Shown here piece by piece: positions 34,240 through 46,900 of a stretch of DNA of 64,000 bases (positions within the stretch are counted from its first letter, which is position 1; every line of letters begins with the position of its first letter). Both the position numbers and the translations under genes were made by a program. Where the stretch lies: assembly GCA_023678885.1 (NCBI GenBank), contig CM042979.1, forward strand, positions 21,753,513-21,817,512, in the 5' to 3' direction. The DNA is from Pogostemon cablin (taxonomy: Eukaryota > Streptophyta > Magnoliopsida > Lamiales > Lamiaceae). The notes under the pieces are model-generated. The model did not search any database. It saw nothing but the letters and a program-made list of their open reading frames with translations, and was not told where the DNA came from.

Positions 34240-37200
34240 ACTTATACTAAAAGACTATGCTGCCATACATTTGATTCTCACTCCCACTACATGACTATCA
34301 AAAGCTTTCGCCTTAAGGTCCTTGTAGAAGGATTTACTAGGTTATCATCCGATGCAGTCTAGGCGACAACAACTTTTTCCTCATCATACGATTTCTCGTA
34401 TCAGGTAATACTTGCTATCAATGTGTTTAATTGTCTTATGGACTCGTGATTTCTTCAAGTTTGCAACTGCACCATCCTTATCATAATAAATTGTGATGAC
34501 CTTGGGCAAACTCAGATTCACATCTAAGTCTATTACGAAGCTTCTAGAACCATACAGATACTTTGGCTGCCGCAAGGCTCCAATATCATCTTTTTCATGG
34601 TGGAATCCGAAGTATATTTCTATATAACATTTCTCCATATTATGGATCTACTTCACAATTTAAGCACATAACCTATAGGTGGATTTACTGCCGTCCCCAT
34701 GATTTGAGTATCCAAATCTAAGTAACCGTCAAGAAGTAATGAATATGTCCGGTAAGCTTACACATAATTTACAGTCCTTCTCAGGCACTTCAAACATGTC
34801 TTACCATAATTCAATATTCTTGTTCCGGGTTACCTTGATACCCACTGTCTATGTCATTGACAAAACAGATATCCAATCTCGTGCATAGCATTCCACAGAT
34901 TAAGCTTCCTTATTGCCGAAGCATAGGGAACCGCCTTTATCTATTTTATCTTATTTTGTGTCTTAAGACACAAAACCTTAAATAAAGTCACATGCTAAAA
35001 CGAGTAAGGATTTTATCATCTATAAGAAGCTTGAGATTAGCACAACATCCTTTCTTGTGATCCTTATCACAAGATCACAAGAATATATTTTGCTTCTCTT
35101 AAGTCCTTCATTTCATGCTACTTTATTAACCATATCCATACACCCGACAATACTCTTTCATTGTCTCCAATGATCAAGAAACCATCTACGTACATACAAG
35201 AAATATCACCATATTTTTGTCACTCTTTGCAATACACATTACGCATCCGAGCATTGATTAAATCCATATGACTGGATTTTCTTATAAAAAATAAATATTC
35301 CATGATCTTGAAGCTTGCTTTAGTCCATCGATGGACACTTTTAAGCTTACACTCAAAATGCTCTTAGCTCTATGCAATGAATTACTCTGGTTGCTTTACA
35401 TAGATGTTTTCCTCAAGACTTCCAATCAGAAATTCTGTCTTGACATCTATTTGATGTACCTCATAATCAAAATGGGCAGCAAAAGATAAAAGAGTTTGGA
35501 TCTACACCGTATGATCCTCTTTTATTTTGTATGACCACTTTCAATGGTTTTACACCATTTAGTTGTCCTACAAACTCCTAGATTTGATTTAGAATCCATA
35601 GATTTTATTTCAAAATTCATTGCAACTTACTAAGATTCCGCATTTCGATCTTGTAGTGCTTCGTCATGTCCATGGGCCAATTTCATATTTACTAGGGACC
35701 AAGTCTCACGACTCTCCCAAAATATAAATCTTTTCGGTTGTCAAACAACCCTCCCACTATGACAAGACACTACATGCAATTGTGTATCAGATGTGACACG
35801 CAATACAGTTTACTTGTGGTATATTCTCTTGTAGTCTTGGTACTAAAATTTATGTTTTCCCTCTCACACATTTAGAACAACTTATACATGGATTTGTAAT
35901 TTATTACATAGTCCTTTCCAAAAATCTAGTATTCACCCTTCGATCTTTTGGACTATTAAATAATCAACCTTCATTTTTCTAGAATATTACACAAACAGAC
36001 AAACGTGCATACATCATGTTGTTTTTAGGGCTTACCCAAAAAATGAATTTAGTAATTTCAAATAATTCATAATCTATCTAACCTTTTCCATAAGTCATTT
36101 TTCTTCTTTCCACCACACCATACAGCTGGGTTTGTCCGATGTAATTAACTTGGGATTCAATCCCAATATCTGATTAATAGCTCCTAACTATCCTAAGAGG
36201 TACTCGCCACCATGATTAAATCGTAATAACTTGATATATTTTCCATGACGCTTCACTGCATCAGCCATGTACTTCTTGAATTAACCATAGTACTCAGACT
36301 TGTAGTGCATCAAATAAACATATCTTATTTCTAGAATAATCTTCGAATATTCATAAACACCTCTCGCCGGGATAATCATAGGATCGCATAAATCAGAATG
36401 AACCGTTTCCAACATATCTTTATATGGCTCTATACCCCTATGCCTTAAAGGCCTTTAATTATATTTACCTCCAAGCAAGACTCTCAAGTATGATAGTTTT
36501 CACTTCCAATAAACCTAACGGTCCACTGGCTATCAACTTTTGAATCGTACTTAAGTAAAATGATCTAGTCTTAGATGCCAAAGATATATTTAGTTCATCT
36601 CCTAAGGTTCTTTTCCCTTACTAAGATTAGAAGGTGCATTATTAATTACTATTTGTTGTATCCATGGGATAAATATGATTTAAGAGTGTACAAATTATCA
36701 CTGTTGTACCACAACAGATTATAGCTGCATCCTTCATTATAATGATCATGTCATTTAAATGTAATAGAGTATCCATCCGTAAATGCATAGAAACTGAAAT
36801 GAAGTTCTTTCTATGAAACATACGTAAAGAGAATTTCTCAAAATCAAACGTTTATTCATATCATAAGATAAATAAACAACTCCCACTGCAACAACCACTA
36901 CTTTCATAGTTTACCCATGTACTTAATTATCTTATCATCACTATGTTTAAATTATTTAATGATTCCGGTATCTACACACAACGTGTCAGTAAAAGCCATC
37001 ACTATGTTTTAACAAAAAGTAAATAAGATACTTATCTTGTTCACTCCTTTGATGAAATTGGTTTTCCTTCGCCACATGTTTTGTCAGGAATTCCCCACCT
37101 TATACAACCCTTTGTATTTCAGGTAGAACTCACTCAAAATATTTAGGCAAGAATAAAATTGACTCGGGTTTTCCCTTCAATTTCTACTCCAAGTATTTTC

Positions 37201-37390
37201 AATTATTTCATCAAGTTAACCATGACCTCTTGCCTTTCTAACTTACTCAAGCATCCGAAGAGTCGCATGAGATTGACCATCATATTTCTATGAACCTCTC
37301 ACTTCTTCACTAGAGACTTAAATAGACATCAAAGGACATTCATTAGTGAGAACACATATTTATTTTCCTAAGCAGTAAAATTAAAACCAA
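34240..37390 (-). pseudogene. Copia copy C gag-pol remnants
   Basis: RNase H keeps the longest open part (34638-34384): ITIYYDKDGAVANL then KHIDSKYYLIREIV, typical of Copia RNase H. RT is visible by CMYVDGFLIIGDN (35195-35160), where the catalytic YVDD is YVDG. Integrase and pre-integrase pieces lie at about 36600-36050, protease/knuckle at 37060-36700, and the Gag start at about 37390 (KYVFSLTNECPL in the expected context). Frameshifts occur every 50-150 bp. Confidence 0.83.
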
Positions 37391-39178
37391 GATTCTTATC
37401 AATCATTTATTTTGGACTAGTAAGTATGTTTTCTTTTAGTTTATAATAAGTGAAATAAACCATTCGAAAATTCAGAGAATCAAGTAAATAAATACAACGA
37501 TCAAACACTTCGAATTTTAAATTTTATATTGATTCCCTCAATAAACAATATAAAATAAATTGACATCTCAAGCACCGTGAATTTGTATGCCACGTTAGTG
37601 TGGACGTATACAAATCCTAACATTCGCAAGATAAGGTTTTACCCATTAATTTCATATATCATAATTAATCTTATGACTCAATGATTAATAGTCGGTTGTA
37701 CTTTAGCCATGCAATTTAATAGCAGTGACTCCGTTGGGGAGGATACATATTAATTACACCTAAGTGTATACCATTATTTGATATTAAGTACATTAACCAA
37801 GTTTGTGTGTCTTACAGTTGGAGAAGTCCACACGCCCTCAAATAATTTCCTATAATCATCAATTATTAATTTGTACCAGTGATCCGCAAATAAAACTCAT
37901 CCATTAGGGAAGAAGGCACTATAACCGACTCATAAGCTTACTTGCATCATACAATAAATCAATAATGGAGGACGCGGGATTTATTAACCAATCCCTCTCC
38001 CACTTAGTTATTTAACAAGAGGGTTTTTACATGCATATAAGTATCAAATATAATACGCAATATAGTATGCTCCTATTACGACAATTAAGGCAGTAAATCA
38101 AATAGCACATGCTTCCAAATATATAACAATAATTGACAAATAAAATAATTATAGCAGTTATATATAAGAAAAAATTATCATAATTGAGTTGACTTGATCA
38201 ACAATCTAAGCAATTAAATCGATAACTTGCGCAACAAGAAGGAAGTCTTGTGCCCCAAGAAATCTCACACGCACGACCTCAGCTGGCCGGAGATCGCCGT
38301 GAAAAACAGGCCTCTCCATCCATGCATCTGCCATTGGAGAAATACCATTCGCCGGAACCCCCGTTGCTCAGCCACCGATCGTTCCTCATGCAAAAGTGAT
38401 CCGAGCCATCCACTGCTGACAGCATTGCCGGCAGTGGCTACCGGCGGCCAACCTACAGCCAACGCACCGGTGATGGTGCACAGCGGAGGCAACAAGGTTG
38501 CCGATCATGCTCATCACAGCGATGACCATTCCGCCATTCTGCCTTGCGCGCATGTGCCTGCCACCGCCAGCTTCCGTGCTCCCCTACATGGCTATCACGC
38601 TATGCTGCCCGAAGCACTGGAAGACTCGCTCGGAATACGAGCCCAGCCATCACGTGTACTCCGACGATGTCATGGCAACACCCGCACACAGCTCCCCGCC
38701 GTGTCCTTTTCCGTGCACACCTCCTGCCATGTTTGAGTGCTCTCCAGCAAACAAGCTCCACTTAGCCAGATGCCTGCCCGGAACTCAGATGGACTCACTC
38801 GGAAACACAGGTAGACCCGATCGAAAGCTTTCTATAGACTCATTCGAAAACTCTGCATATCGATCGGAACGCCGCCAGTCCTCGTTCAGAATTTTGCCAG
38901 GCCTCGTCCCCATTACATGCCATCGGGAAAACCCACCAGTCATACCGTGAATACTCATTCCGGTCGTTCCATCAGACAGCCAGCCTCGCACCTCTGATGT
39001 GCTGGCCATCAACTGACTCGCTCGGAACCAAGCGCTGACCTGATCGAAAGGCCCTGCGAGTCGCAGCTATGTTCAAACTCGATCGGATTATTTGCAGACT
39101 CACTCTAAAAACCCACAAACTCGACTGGAACATCATCCAGACTCGACCCAGAAACCGTTGCTGACCAGCCCGGAATGA
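37391..39178 (-). repeat. Copia copy C leader, part proximal to gag
   Basis: It matches the copy A leader from 12905. 38220-39178 is markedly GC-richer than its surroundings and holds fortuitous long open frames (38227-38950) on both strands without codon-like conservation between copies. Confidence 0.7.
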
Positions 39179-39183
39179 GGATT

Positions 39184-40546
39184 TGTTGGCATTCGATATT
39201 TTAGTTAATGTGAACGGTTAGGGTTCCATACGTTTCTAAATCAGTGGAAGCAAAAAACATAGAAACGTATTACCTTTTACCAGGGTATATTGAAGAAGAT
39301 GAATTCTCACCGGCAGCCTGTGTAGCCTCACCGTTTTGGGCATAACACTCACATCCAATCTCCGAATTGAGTGATCTATGTATTAAAACGACCCTCTCTT
39401 CAGTGGAGTTTCACACGATTTTATAAAAATCGTGGAAGTTGACAAACAGCAGCATCAAACAACTTTTTGATCTTCTGCTGTATTCCCAAGTCCAATCTCG
39501 GCGTCGTGTGGGCGACGATCTTTGAGATTTTCTCAATCTGCTGTTTCCTCACCCTCCTCACAATGTTAGGCGAGAATAATCTTTTCAGTTAGGGTTTCCG
39601 GACAGCTGAGATGACTTATATATGGGCTACAGCAGGGACCAGGAGAAGAAATTAGAGTTTGGCCTCCATTGGGCTTAAGTATCCAAGCTTAGCCCAAAAC
39701 TTATACTTAAGTCCAATAATAATAATATATACCACTAAAATATTATTACTACACTACCATTCTAATCTCATAATTACATAATGGGCTCCTTTTTATTATG
39801 AACCCGTTAGTCTCCCCACGTTTAAGATGTACAATAACCATTAATTAATTAAGTTACTGACAACTTCATTAATTAATATCTCATCCAAGAGTAGTACCAC
39901 TCAACCTCATTATCATGCCGAAATAAATCCACCTGCAGGGTTACATGATAATCCTTATGAGCTTCTTAAGGGGACATCATCAACCTATATCGGACATGGA
40001 TTCCTTCTATAATCAACAGCACACCATAGAGACAACACTATTTCCCAACTCACCGAGTTTATTAATTTAATTATTTGTAAATCTCACTCATTGATGAATC
40101 AAAGAGATACATACTGCCTTACATGTCGAGGTTATTGTATAGGGATTAAGAGCACGAACATCTATAATAACTGAGATCAAGTTCTCCTATATAGTCAGTT
40201 AAGTCAAACGATTTCAAGCGGTCCTGTTCAATACACGTAAAATGCACTAATGTGATTCTATAGTCAAGATAAACTAATACCAAATCACACTACAACCATC
40301 CCGATAGAGAGTCCCCGTCTATCTCGGTTGTGAGCATCTGTTTATACTTTATAAGAAAATCGATAATATGATCTTCTGTATGTTGTCGCACAACATATTC
40401 TCTATAGTATAAAGTAAGTGGACTATTGCATCGGACATATAAATAAATTATAAGACGCAATCATTTGATCATATGATTCTCATTTCAAATAAATTGTTAC
40501 AACACTGTTCATACAAAAAGCTAGACTTTTAGTATACAATCTAATA
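39184..40546 (-). repeat. Copia solo LTR D nested in copy C leader
   Basis: A 1363-bp LTR starting TGTTGGC and ending CTAATA (mutated CCAACA). The 5-bp flanks GGATT (39179-39183) and GGATC (40547-40551) fit a target duplication. Leader sequence of copy C continues on both sides, so this inserted later and recombined to a solo LTR. It is closest in layout to LTR B (shared AGCCTCAC, TTTTGGGCATAAC). Confidence 0.83.
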
Positions 40547-40551
40547 GGATC

Positions 40552-41220
40552 CACTCGCCCGGAACCCCATCAGCTTTGTCGAAAAAAGCAGTAGACTCGC
40601 CTGAATTCACCACAGACCTGCTCGAGAGCAACACTAGACCCGACCTGAATAACTGAGGACTCGATCGAAATCTTTATAGACCCGCTCCAAATGCACTGTA
40701 AACTCGATCGAAACCATGCCAGCCCCACCCAGAACTTGGTCAACTCGCACGATACTAGGGCTGACGTGCCCAGCCTCCACCGAGCATCTTCTGTTGCTGC
40801 CGTGCACATCATCAGGCACCTACCGTGTGTCACTAGCTCGCGCCGGGATGTGCTTCCGTGCCGCCTTCCAGCAACACCCGTGCCTCCAACGATCAGCCAG
40901 CACTTTTAAGTGCCGGCCATGCCACCATAGCATTCGATACGACGCGACTTCAGGCCATCATCCGGCGTTGAGGTCTGCCCATGTCCACCTTGCATCGGGC
41001 TCCAGCCAACATCATGTTGCTTTCAAGCACCGCCGTTGCTCATACACATCGAGTCGATGATGCGGTGCAGCCGTGTGCCATTGAAAACGAGATAGGGTTT
41101 CCAACAATATTTTAAAATATTCTAAACCCTAATTTTCATACATGGCACAAAAACCCTAGCCTAACGTGTCACGTTTATCCATAGAACCTACGTTCTAATA
41201 CCAATTGTTGGCGTACCTAC
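40552..41220 (-). repeat. Copia copy C leader, part proximal to the primer site
   Basis: GC-rich leader continuing from the other side of the solo LTR. Adjacent to the LTR a roughly 30-bp unit spanning primer site and LTR tip is duplicated (about 41187-41245). Confidence 0.7.
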
Positions 41221-41234
41221 GCTCTAATACTAAT

Positions 41235-42440
41235 TGTTGGTGTTGGATCTTTTGGTTAATGTGAACCGTTAGGGTTTCATGCAATTCTACTGCAGCGGAA
41301 GCATAAGAGTAGAATCATTTACCTTTCACCAGGGTTGATGTAGAGGTTGATCATTAGCAGCAGGAACAAATGACCTTCTGATCTTCTGTTGTATTCCTAA
41401 GCCACGTCTTGACGTTGTGTGGGCAACGATCTACAAGTTGATCTCAATCTGTAATTCCTAATCTCTCTTTCACGTGTTTAGGCGTGTCTAAATGAGTTAC
41501 CAGACTGCTGAGATTGGCTATATATATGCTACAATAGGGATCAAAAGGAGAATTTAATTAGAGTTTGGGCCTTCATTGGGCTTAAGCATCCAAGTTTAGC
41601 CCAAAACTTATACTTAAGTCCAATAATAATAAATCAGTCCACTAAAGAAGTATTATTGCACTGCCACCTTAATCTCAAATTACGTTATGAGCTTCTTTTT
41701 ATTATGAGCCCGTTAGTTTCCCCGTGTTTAAGATTCAATGCCCATTAATTAATTAAGTTACTGACAACTCCATTAATTAATATATTACCGAGAGTAGTAC
41801 CACTCAACCTTATTATCATGCCGGAATAAATCCACCTGCAGGGTTTACATGATAATCATTATGAGCTTCTCAAAGTGACATCATCAACCAATTCCATTAG
41901 GACACAGATTCCTTCTACAATCAACAACACACTATAGAGACATCACCATCTCCTAACTCACCAAGCATATTGATTTAATAATTAAATCTCATCCATTGAT
42001 GAATCAACGAAATAAATACTGGCTTACGTGTCGAGATTATTGTATAGGGATTAAGAGTACGACATCTATAATAACAGAGATCAAGTTCTATTATATAGTC
42101 AGCATAAACAGAACGATCTCAAGGCGGTCATGTTCAATACACACAAATGCACTAGTGTAATTTTATAGTCAAGACAAACTATTGCCAAATCACACTACAA
42201 CCATACCGATAGATAGTCCCCGTCTATCTCGGTTGTGAACATCTGTTTATACTTTATAAGGAGCCGATTATATGATCTTACATGTGACGCCACACACCAC
42301 ATTATCTACAGTATAAAGTAAATGGACTTTTACAAGAATAAATAATTATGCAAAACGTTTGATCACATGATTCTCATTTCAAATAAATTGTTTAAACATT
42401 ATTCATACAAAAAGCTAGACTTTTAGTATATAATCCAACA
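41235..42440 (-). repeat. Copia copy C 5' LTR
   Basis: 1206 bp, aligning throughout to the 33029-34232 LTR. Starts TGTTGGTGTTGG and ends TATAATCCAACA. Confidence 0.9.
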
Positions 42441-42486
42441 CCCAAAATAAGCGGGTACCCTACCTGTTGCGATCCCTACTCCCCAA

Positions 42487-42591
42487 GACATGATTTTTGA
42501 AATGGCAGCCGAACATGTCGTTATGTAAATGAATGAGTAGTCTTAGTTTCGGGTGATGTACTTCGTAGTTGTCTGCCTGTCGCGTTCCTTT
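42487..42591. other. Unique spacer between two hAT elements
   Basis: About 100 bp of non-repetitive sequence between the target duplications of the two hAT elements; probably remnant of the original upstream region of the PUB62-like gene. Confidence 0.4.
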
Positions 42592-42599
42592 GTTACCAG

Positions 42600-43821
42600 C
42601 AAGGTTTAAAATATCGATATCTGTAAAAATATCGGTACCTCAAATTTACAAATTTATCGATGGACATATCGATTATCGATATCAATATCGGTAAAATTTT
42701 TAAAAATTATGAAAATTTGTGAGAAAAAAGGAAAATTAATTATTTTATTTTGCAATATATTATAACTAATTTCAATATATAAATACAATTTATAATCAAA
42801 ATAAAACTCAAATTATATGATAAGTCGATCAATAACAACATATTGAAATAATCTGAATTCATACAATAATTATTATTAATTGTTTAATACATAATAATAA
42901 CTAATATCAAAATAATGATCTATGAGGTTCAAATGTAAAACATGTCATATTGTCTTGATCTAAACAATATTGGTACCAACTAATCGAATTATATAAATTT
43001 TTTAACCTTGTTCTGAATGTGTTAGTAGTATATCGTTCTATCTTATCCAACTGTGCCAAAATAATTGTATTTTTAATCAAAGTTATACTATTTACGTGAA
43101 TCTTTCATATTTACTAGTTATAATATTTTAATGAAAAGTAATAACTATTTTAATATAAAAAAAGATAGCTAATTAAGAAAACGTAAAACAGTCTCTCTAT
43201 GATATGGTTTCACGCAAATACTTCTCCATTTTTTATTTTATTTTTGTAAATTGAACAAATTAATGACAAAAAAAATGTATGTAGTTGATAAAAGTAACAT
43301 AAAAACATTAAAATTTCTTAAAATTATGGATAATTTTTCGATATTTTCGATATATCTTCGATATTTCATCGATATTTTATCGATATTTCCCTGATATATC
43401 TCGACATACAGAAAAATTTGAACTGTGACAAATCGATATCGATATTTCCACCGATATTTTTCGATATTTCCCGATATTTCCTCGATATCAGAAAAGAAAT
43501 ACTCCCTCCATCCCGTTCTTATGGTTACGTTTGCTTTTTGCACGGGGATTAATGAATATAGTATTTTAATGTGTATTGAGGTGAGAGAAATAATAATTTA
43601 ATGTAAAGTAGGTAGTGTATTAGTGAGATGTGTGGGCCCATGGAAGAAAAAGTATTTAATTTGTTTGGATCCATATGCTAAAAAGGAAAATATAACCATT
43701 ATGATAGGACGCTCAAAATAGAAATATGTAACCATTAGGATAAGACGATATAATATATTTTTTCCTAATATTAATATCGGTACTCTTAAAAAATGAATAT
43801 TTTGAGATATTTTAAACATTG
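42600..43821. mobile_element. hAT-like element with ATCGATAT subterminal clusters
   Basis: The inverted ends CAAGGTTTAAAATATC and GATATTTTAAACATTG differ at one position. The 8-bp flanks GTTACCAG (42592-42599) and CTTACCAG (43822-43829) are a near-perfect target duplication. Dense CGATATTTCGATAT motifs lie near both ends. A Stowaway-like MITE is inserted near the right end. The right end is only about 130 bp from the PUB62 start codon. Confidence 0.85.
43502..43750. mobile_element. Stowaway-like MITE inside the hAT element
   Basis: The left terminus CTCCCTCCATCCCGTTCTTA follows TA at 43500-43501. The inner inverted repeat is TTATGGTTAC and GTAACCATTAGGATAAGACG. The extreme right terminus is eroded. 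Same family as 16636-16755. Confidence 0.7.
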
Positions 43822-43948
43822 CTTACCAGTTGCTACTCTACAACTTTATGCGTCGTCGACGCGTCGTGTTGCCAATAAATCCCCCAAATTATCCAACCCT
43901 AACCCTAATATCGCCCTCTGCAACTCCCACTTCCAAACCCAAATCATA

Positions 43949-46900
43949 ATGGCTTCTGAGAAATTGGGCCTGGTCCCATCCCAACCAATTCACAACGGAC
44001 TCAACCTGCATCCTCAGCTGGTTTTTCCAGAAGCTTTCGTTTGTGCACCACAGCCGCTGCATAGCCGTCCGCCCTCCACTGGTGATCCGGGCCCTAAAGC
44101 TGCCACACGAGAGCTCACTGCCTGTTTCCTCGACAACCATCACTATTTCTCCCCTCAGCCTCAACCTCAGCAGGCGCCGCCACAATTATCCCAGTTTCGC
44201 CACCAATGGAATTCCAGTAGCCGTAGCTCCGGCGGAGACGGTTCGGAGGATGAAGATGTGGAGGATGACGATGATGGTGATGATGAGGAGGACGAGGATG
44301 ATGACATGGAAAATAATGGGGGGAATTTAGCCATTGTCCCTAAAACATGTGACAGTGATAAAAAAGATAGATTTAGTGCTGACAGTAATATGAAACACAT
44401 TTCAGCATTAGGTAATTGGTAAATAAATAAATAAATGCTTCGATTTTTCACACGCTTGGGAGCTGCGTTTTTCTTTGTGGATTTATGTGTAATTTCATTC
44501 AATTTTGGTGTATATTAGGTTTCAAAGATACTAGCAGGGTACCTAATGTAAATGAAGGCACCAGTGGAAGTAACAGAAGTGGCGAACTGAGAAATGCCAG
44601 TTGTGGAGAGATTTGCTACTCACAGTATTTAAACGGGGTAGAGGGTCCTAGCTCTTCTTCCGGGCAAAGGGATAACCAAACGTTGAAGAATGGTTGTGGA
44701 TTCCGTGTAAGTAAGGAGGGATCATATTTAAGTGAATCTGGGGAGTCCTTGAGGGCTATTCTCTCAGACCCTATAACGTAAGCACTTTCTGATTAATTTT
44801 ATTTTGTTTCTACTTGTGGGCATTTGCTTTATCTTTAATCTGTATGTGGGACGTTTAGGCTTTGTGCTGCATGTTGTCATAGTTCATTATTGAACTGTAA
44901 GTATGATATTCATTTGGATTTATTTACTTGTTAACCAGTACTGTGACTTTGAAGAAATAGGAGTGTATTAGGAATTGCTCAGTATTTAACCGATGAAGCA
45001 AGGTGTGATTTTGTGGTAGTTATTAGTAGCTGTCATGTCTGCTCGTCAAGGATTCTTAAATTGATAGGAATTTTTCCTTTGTGGACATTGGATTACCTGA
45101 TAACTATCTTCTTAAAGTCTAGAATAGAATTGTGTTTTCCTTTAGATGAGGGTAATCTCTGCTAGCTTAGTATACTGCATAAGGAGTTCCTGATTCATCT
45201 GGAAGATTCTTACTGTGGTCATGCTATGATATGTAATTGTGATGAAGTGACCTTTATATTTTGTTCATTTCGTCCAAGGGGAAAGAGAAATGAAATCTCA
45301 TGCTTGTAGACCTTTATTCAAGGCTCTCTCTTCCCAAATCTTTTTTGAATAAGAAAATGTGTTCAATACACTTCATTACTTTGAAACAAATTAATTGTTG
45401 GGACAATGTACATACAGGACCCTCAACAATTGTCTCTAGTACAAATCCCCCAATGCACGATATTTGGTTCCCAATTTGAAAATTGAACAAATTAATCGCT
45501 CAACTAATATAATTAGATGTTTCAGCAACCACATATTCTCGTCAAAGCAACTATGATATCCATTGAGTAAAAATCATAAAACAAATTATCACAATCCATT
45601 AAAACAGTGGAGGTCATCATGTCCACCAGGGCCCAACGTGGCAGTGGCTCCACTACATGGCCTATGTTTACTGTATTTCTATATATATATGGAGATGGCA
45701 GGATCGACAGAGATGAGTGTGGCAGCAGAGGAGGGGGAGCGGAAGATATTGACAACAGAGTAGAAGAAGATGAAGGTGTTAGTTCAAATTGATGAGAGTT
45801 AGTTTTATGCTCTAAGCCTTAAGATATGTACTTAACCAATACTTCAGCAGCTATTACTCCTTGGAACTTAAGCATGAGAAAACCTTAGCTCATTAGCCAA
45901 TGTTCAGTCCAGCTGATATTCCATTGCTTAACAATGTCCTTTGTGTTTTATTTGATGGAAGGGCACAACATTATATTAAATTAGTTGAGGGGTTAATTTG
46001 TTCAATTTTCAAATTATGAGGTGTGATTAGACCAAAAAAATAGTTTAGGGGCTAATTTGAACCCAAGACAATTATTGAGGGTCCTGCTAGTACTTTATCT
46101 GTTTTTAATTCAGTTTCATATGCACTATCTTTTTAACTTTGAAATAGGATGGAAGTAATTAGCTATAACACAGAGATTTGGCTATATACCCTTTATTAAT
46201 TATGGTTGGTAGTTTTTGCCTTTTGGGTAGTGTGACTAATTTTGCAATGATACATGCATATAAAAGTCGTATTTTTTCTTCACAGAGGAACACTTATGGA
46301 AGATGCTATGATATTACCTTGTGGACACTCCTTTGGTAGCGATGGAATACAACAAATTTTTAGATTGGTAAGTCCAAAGTGGTATAAGTTCTATTTGTGG
46401 AGGAAGAGTTTTATCTATTGTATTGTTGTTAGTGTTGACAATTTTTTTTCGTATTTACACCTGAACTTTACTTTCTCAGATATGCTTTGTTAGGCACATA
46501 AGTTACAGAGCTCTAACTTCACCCAAAACCATGGCTGAAGGTGGAGGGTTGACCCCCACTTATATGCCTTTCCACACTTGCGTGTGAAATCAATGTGGGA
46601 CATCATAACATGCTTTGAATGCTTAGTTTGGCTATTCTCGTACACTCATAAACCTATTTTCCTCATTTCATCTATAATCAAGTGTTCATGTTCCCTTTCA
46701 TATGTTTAGACCAGTTATTAACAGTTAAAAACTAAAAAAATTAACATAAATTTGTTAAAGTTTTTTGTACTTAATTAAAATATTATTGGAATAATTGCAT
46801 CAAAATTCATGACTTTATTTTTTTTTTCTCAATTTGATCACAAGCTTTTTTGTGATTAATTAAATACATGACCCTTATATGTTTTCTCACTTTAATCACA

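Larger units (their letters stand above)
33029..42440 (-). mobile_element. Copia copy C, full-length, degenerate
   Basis: LTRs at 33029-34232 (3') and 41235-42440 (5'), 1204 and 1206 bp, TG...CA. The target duplication is CCTAA (33024-33028) versus CCCAA (42441-42445). The primer site lies at 41221-41232 (minus: TAGTATTAGAGC, a mutated tRNA-Met site). Gag, protease, integrase, RT and RNase H remnants occupy 37390-34240 in the Copia order. The element sits inside an hAT and holds a solo LTR in its leader. Many stops and indels. Confidence 0.9.
32487..42478. mobile_element. hAT element split by Copia copy C
   Basis: A perfect 8-bp target duplication CTCCCCAA (32479-32486, 42479-42486) flanks imperfect inverted ends: TTGAGATGACAAT on the left and, reverse-complemented, TAGGGATCGCAAC on the right. 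The interior left of the insertion is rich in GGGTACCCG/GGGTATGGGTA words, typical of hAT subterminal clusters. Without the insertion it would be about 575 bp. Confidence 0.83.

Noticed and set aside
38227..38950. Overlapping open frames of 150-169 codons on the plus strand
   Set aside because: They lie in the GC-rich leader of Copia copy C; frames are open on both strands and match no family, as expected from composition.
43793..43948. In-frame N-terminal extension of the PUB62-like protein
   Set aside because: The extra codons overlap the right end of the hAT element, and family similarity starts at the ATG at 43949.
45522..45792. Overlapping ORFs in PUB62 intron 2
   Set aside because: They lie inside the inverted-arm MITE and are open on both strands; no similarity.
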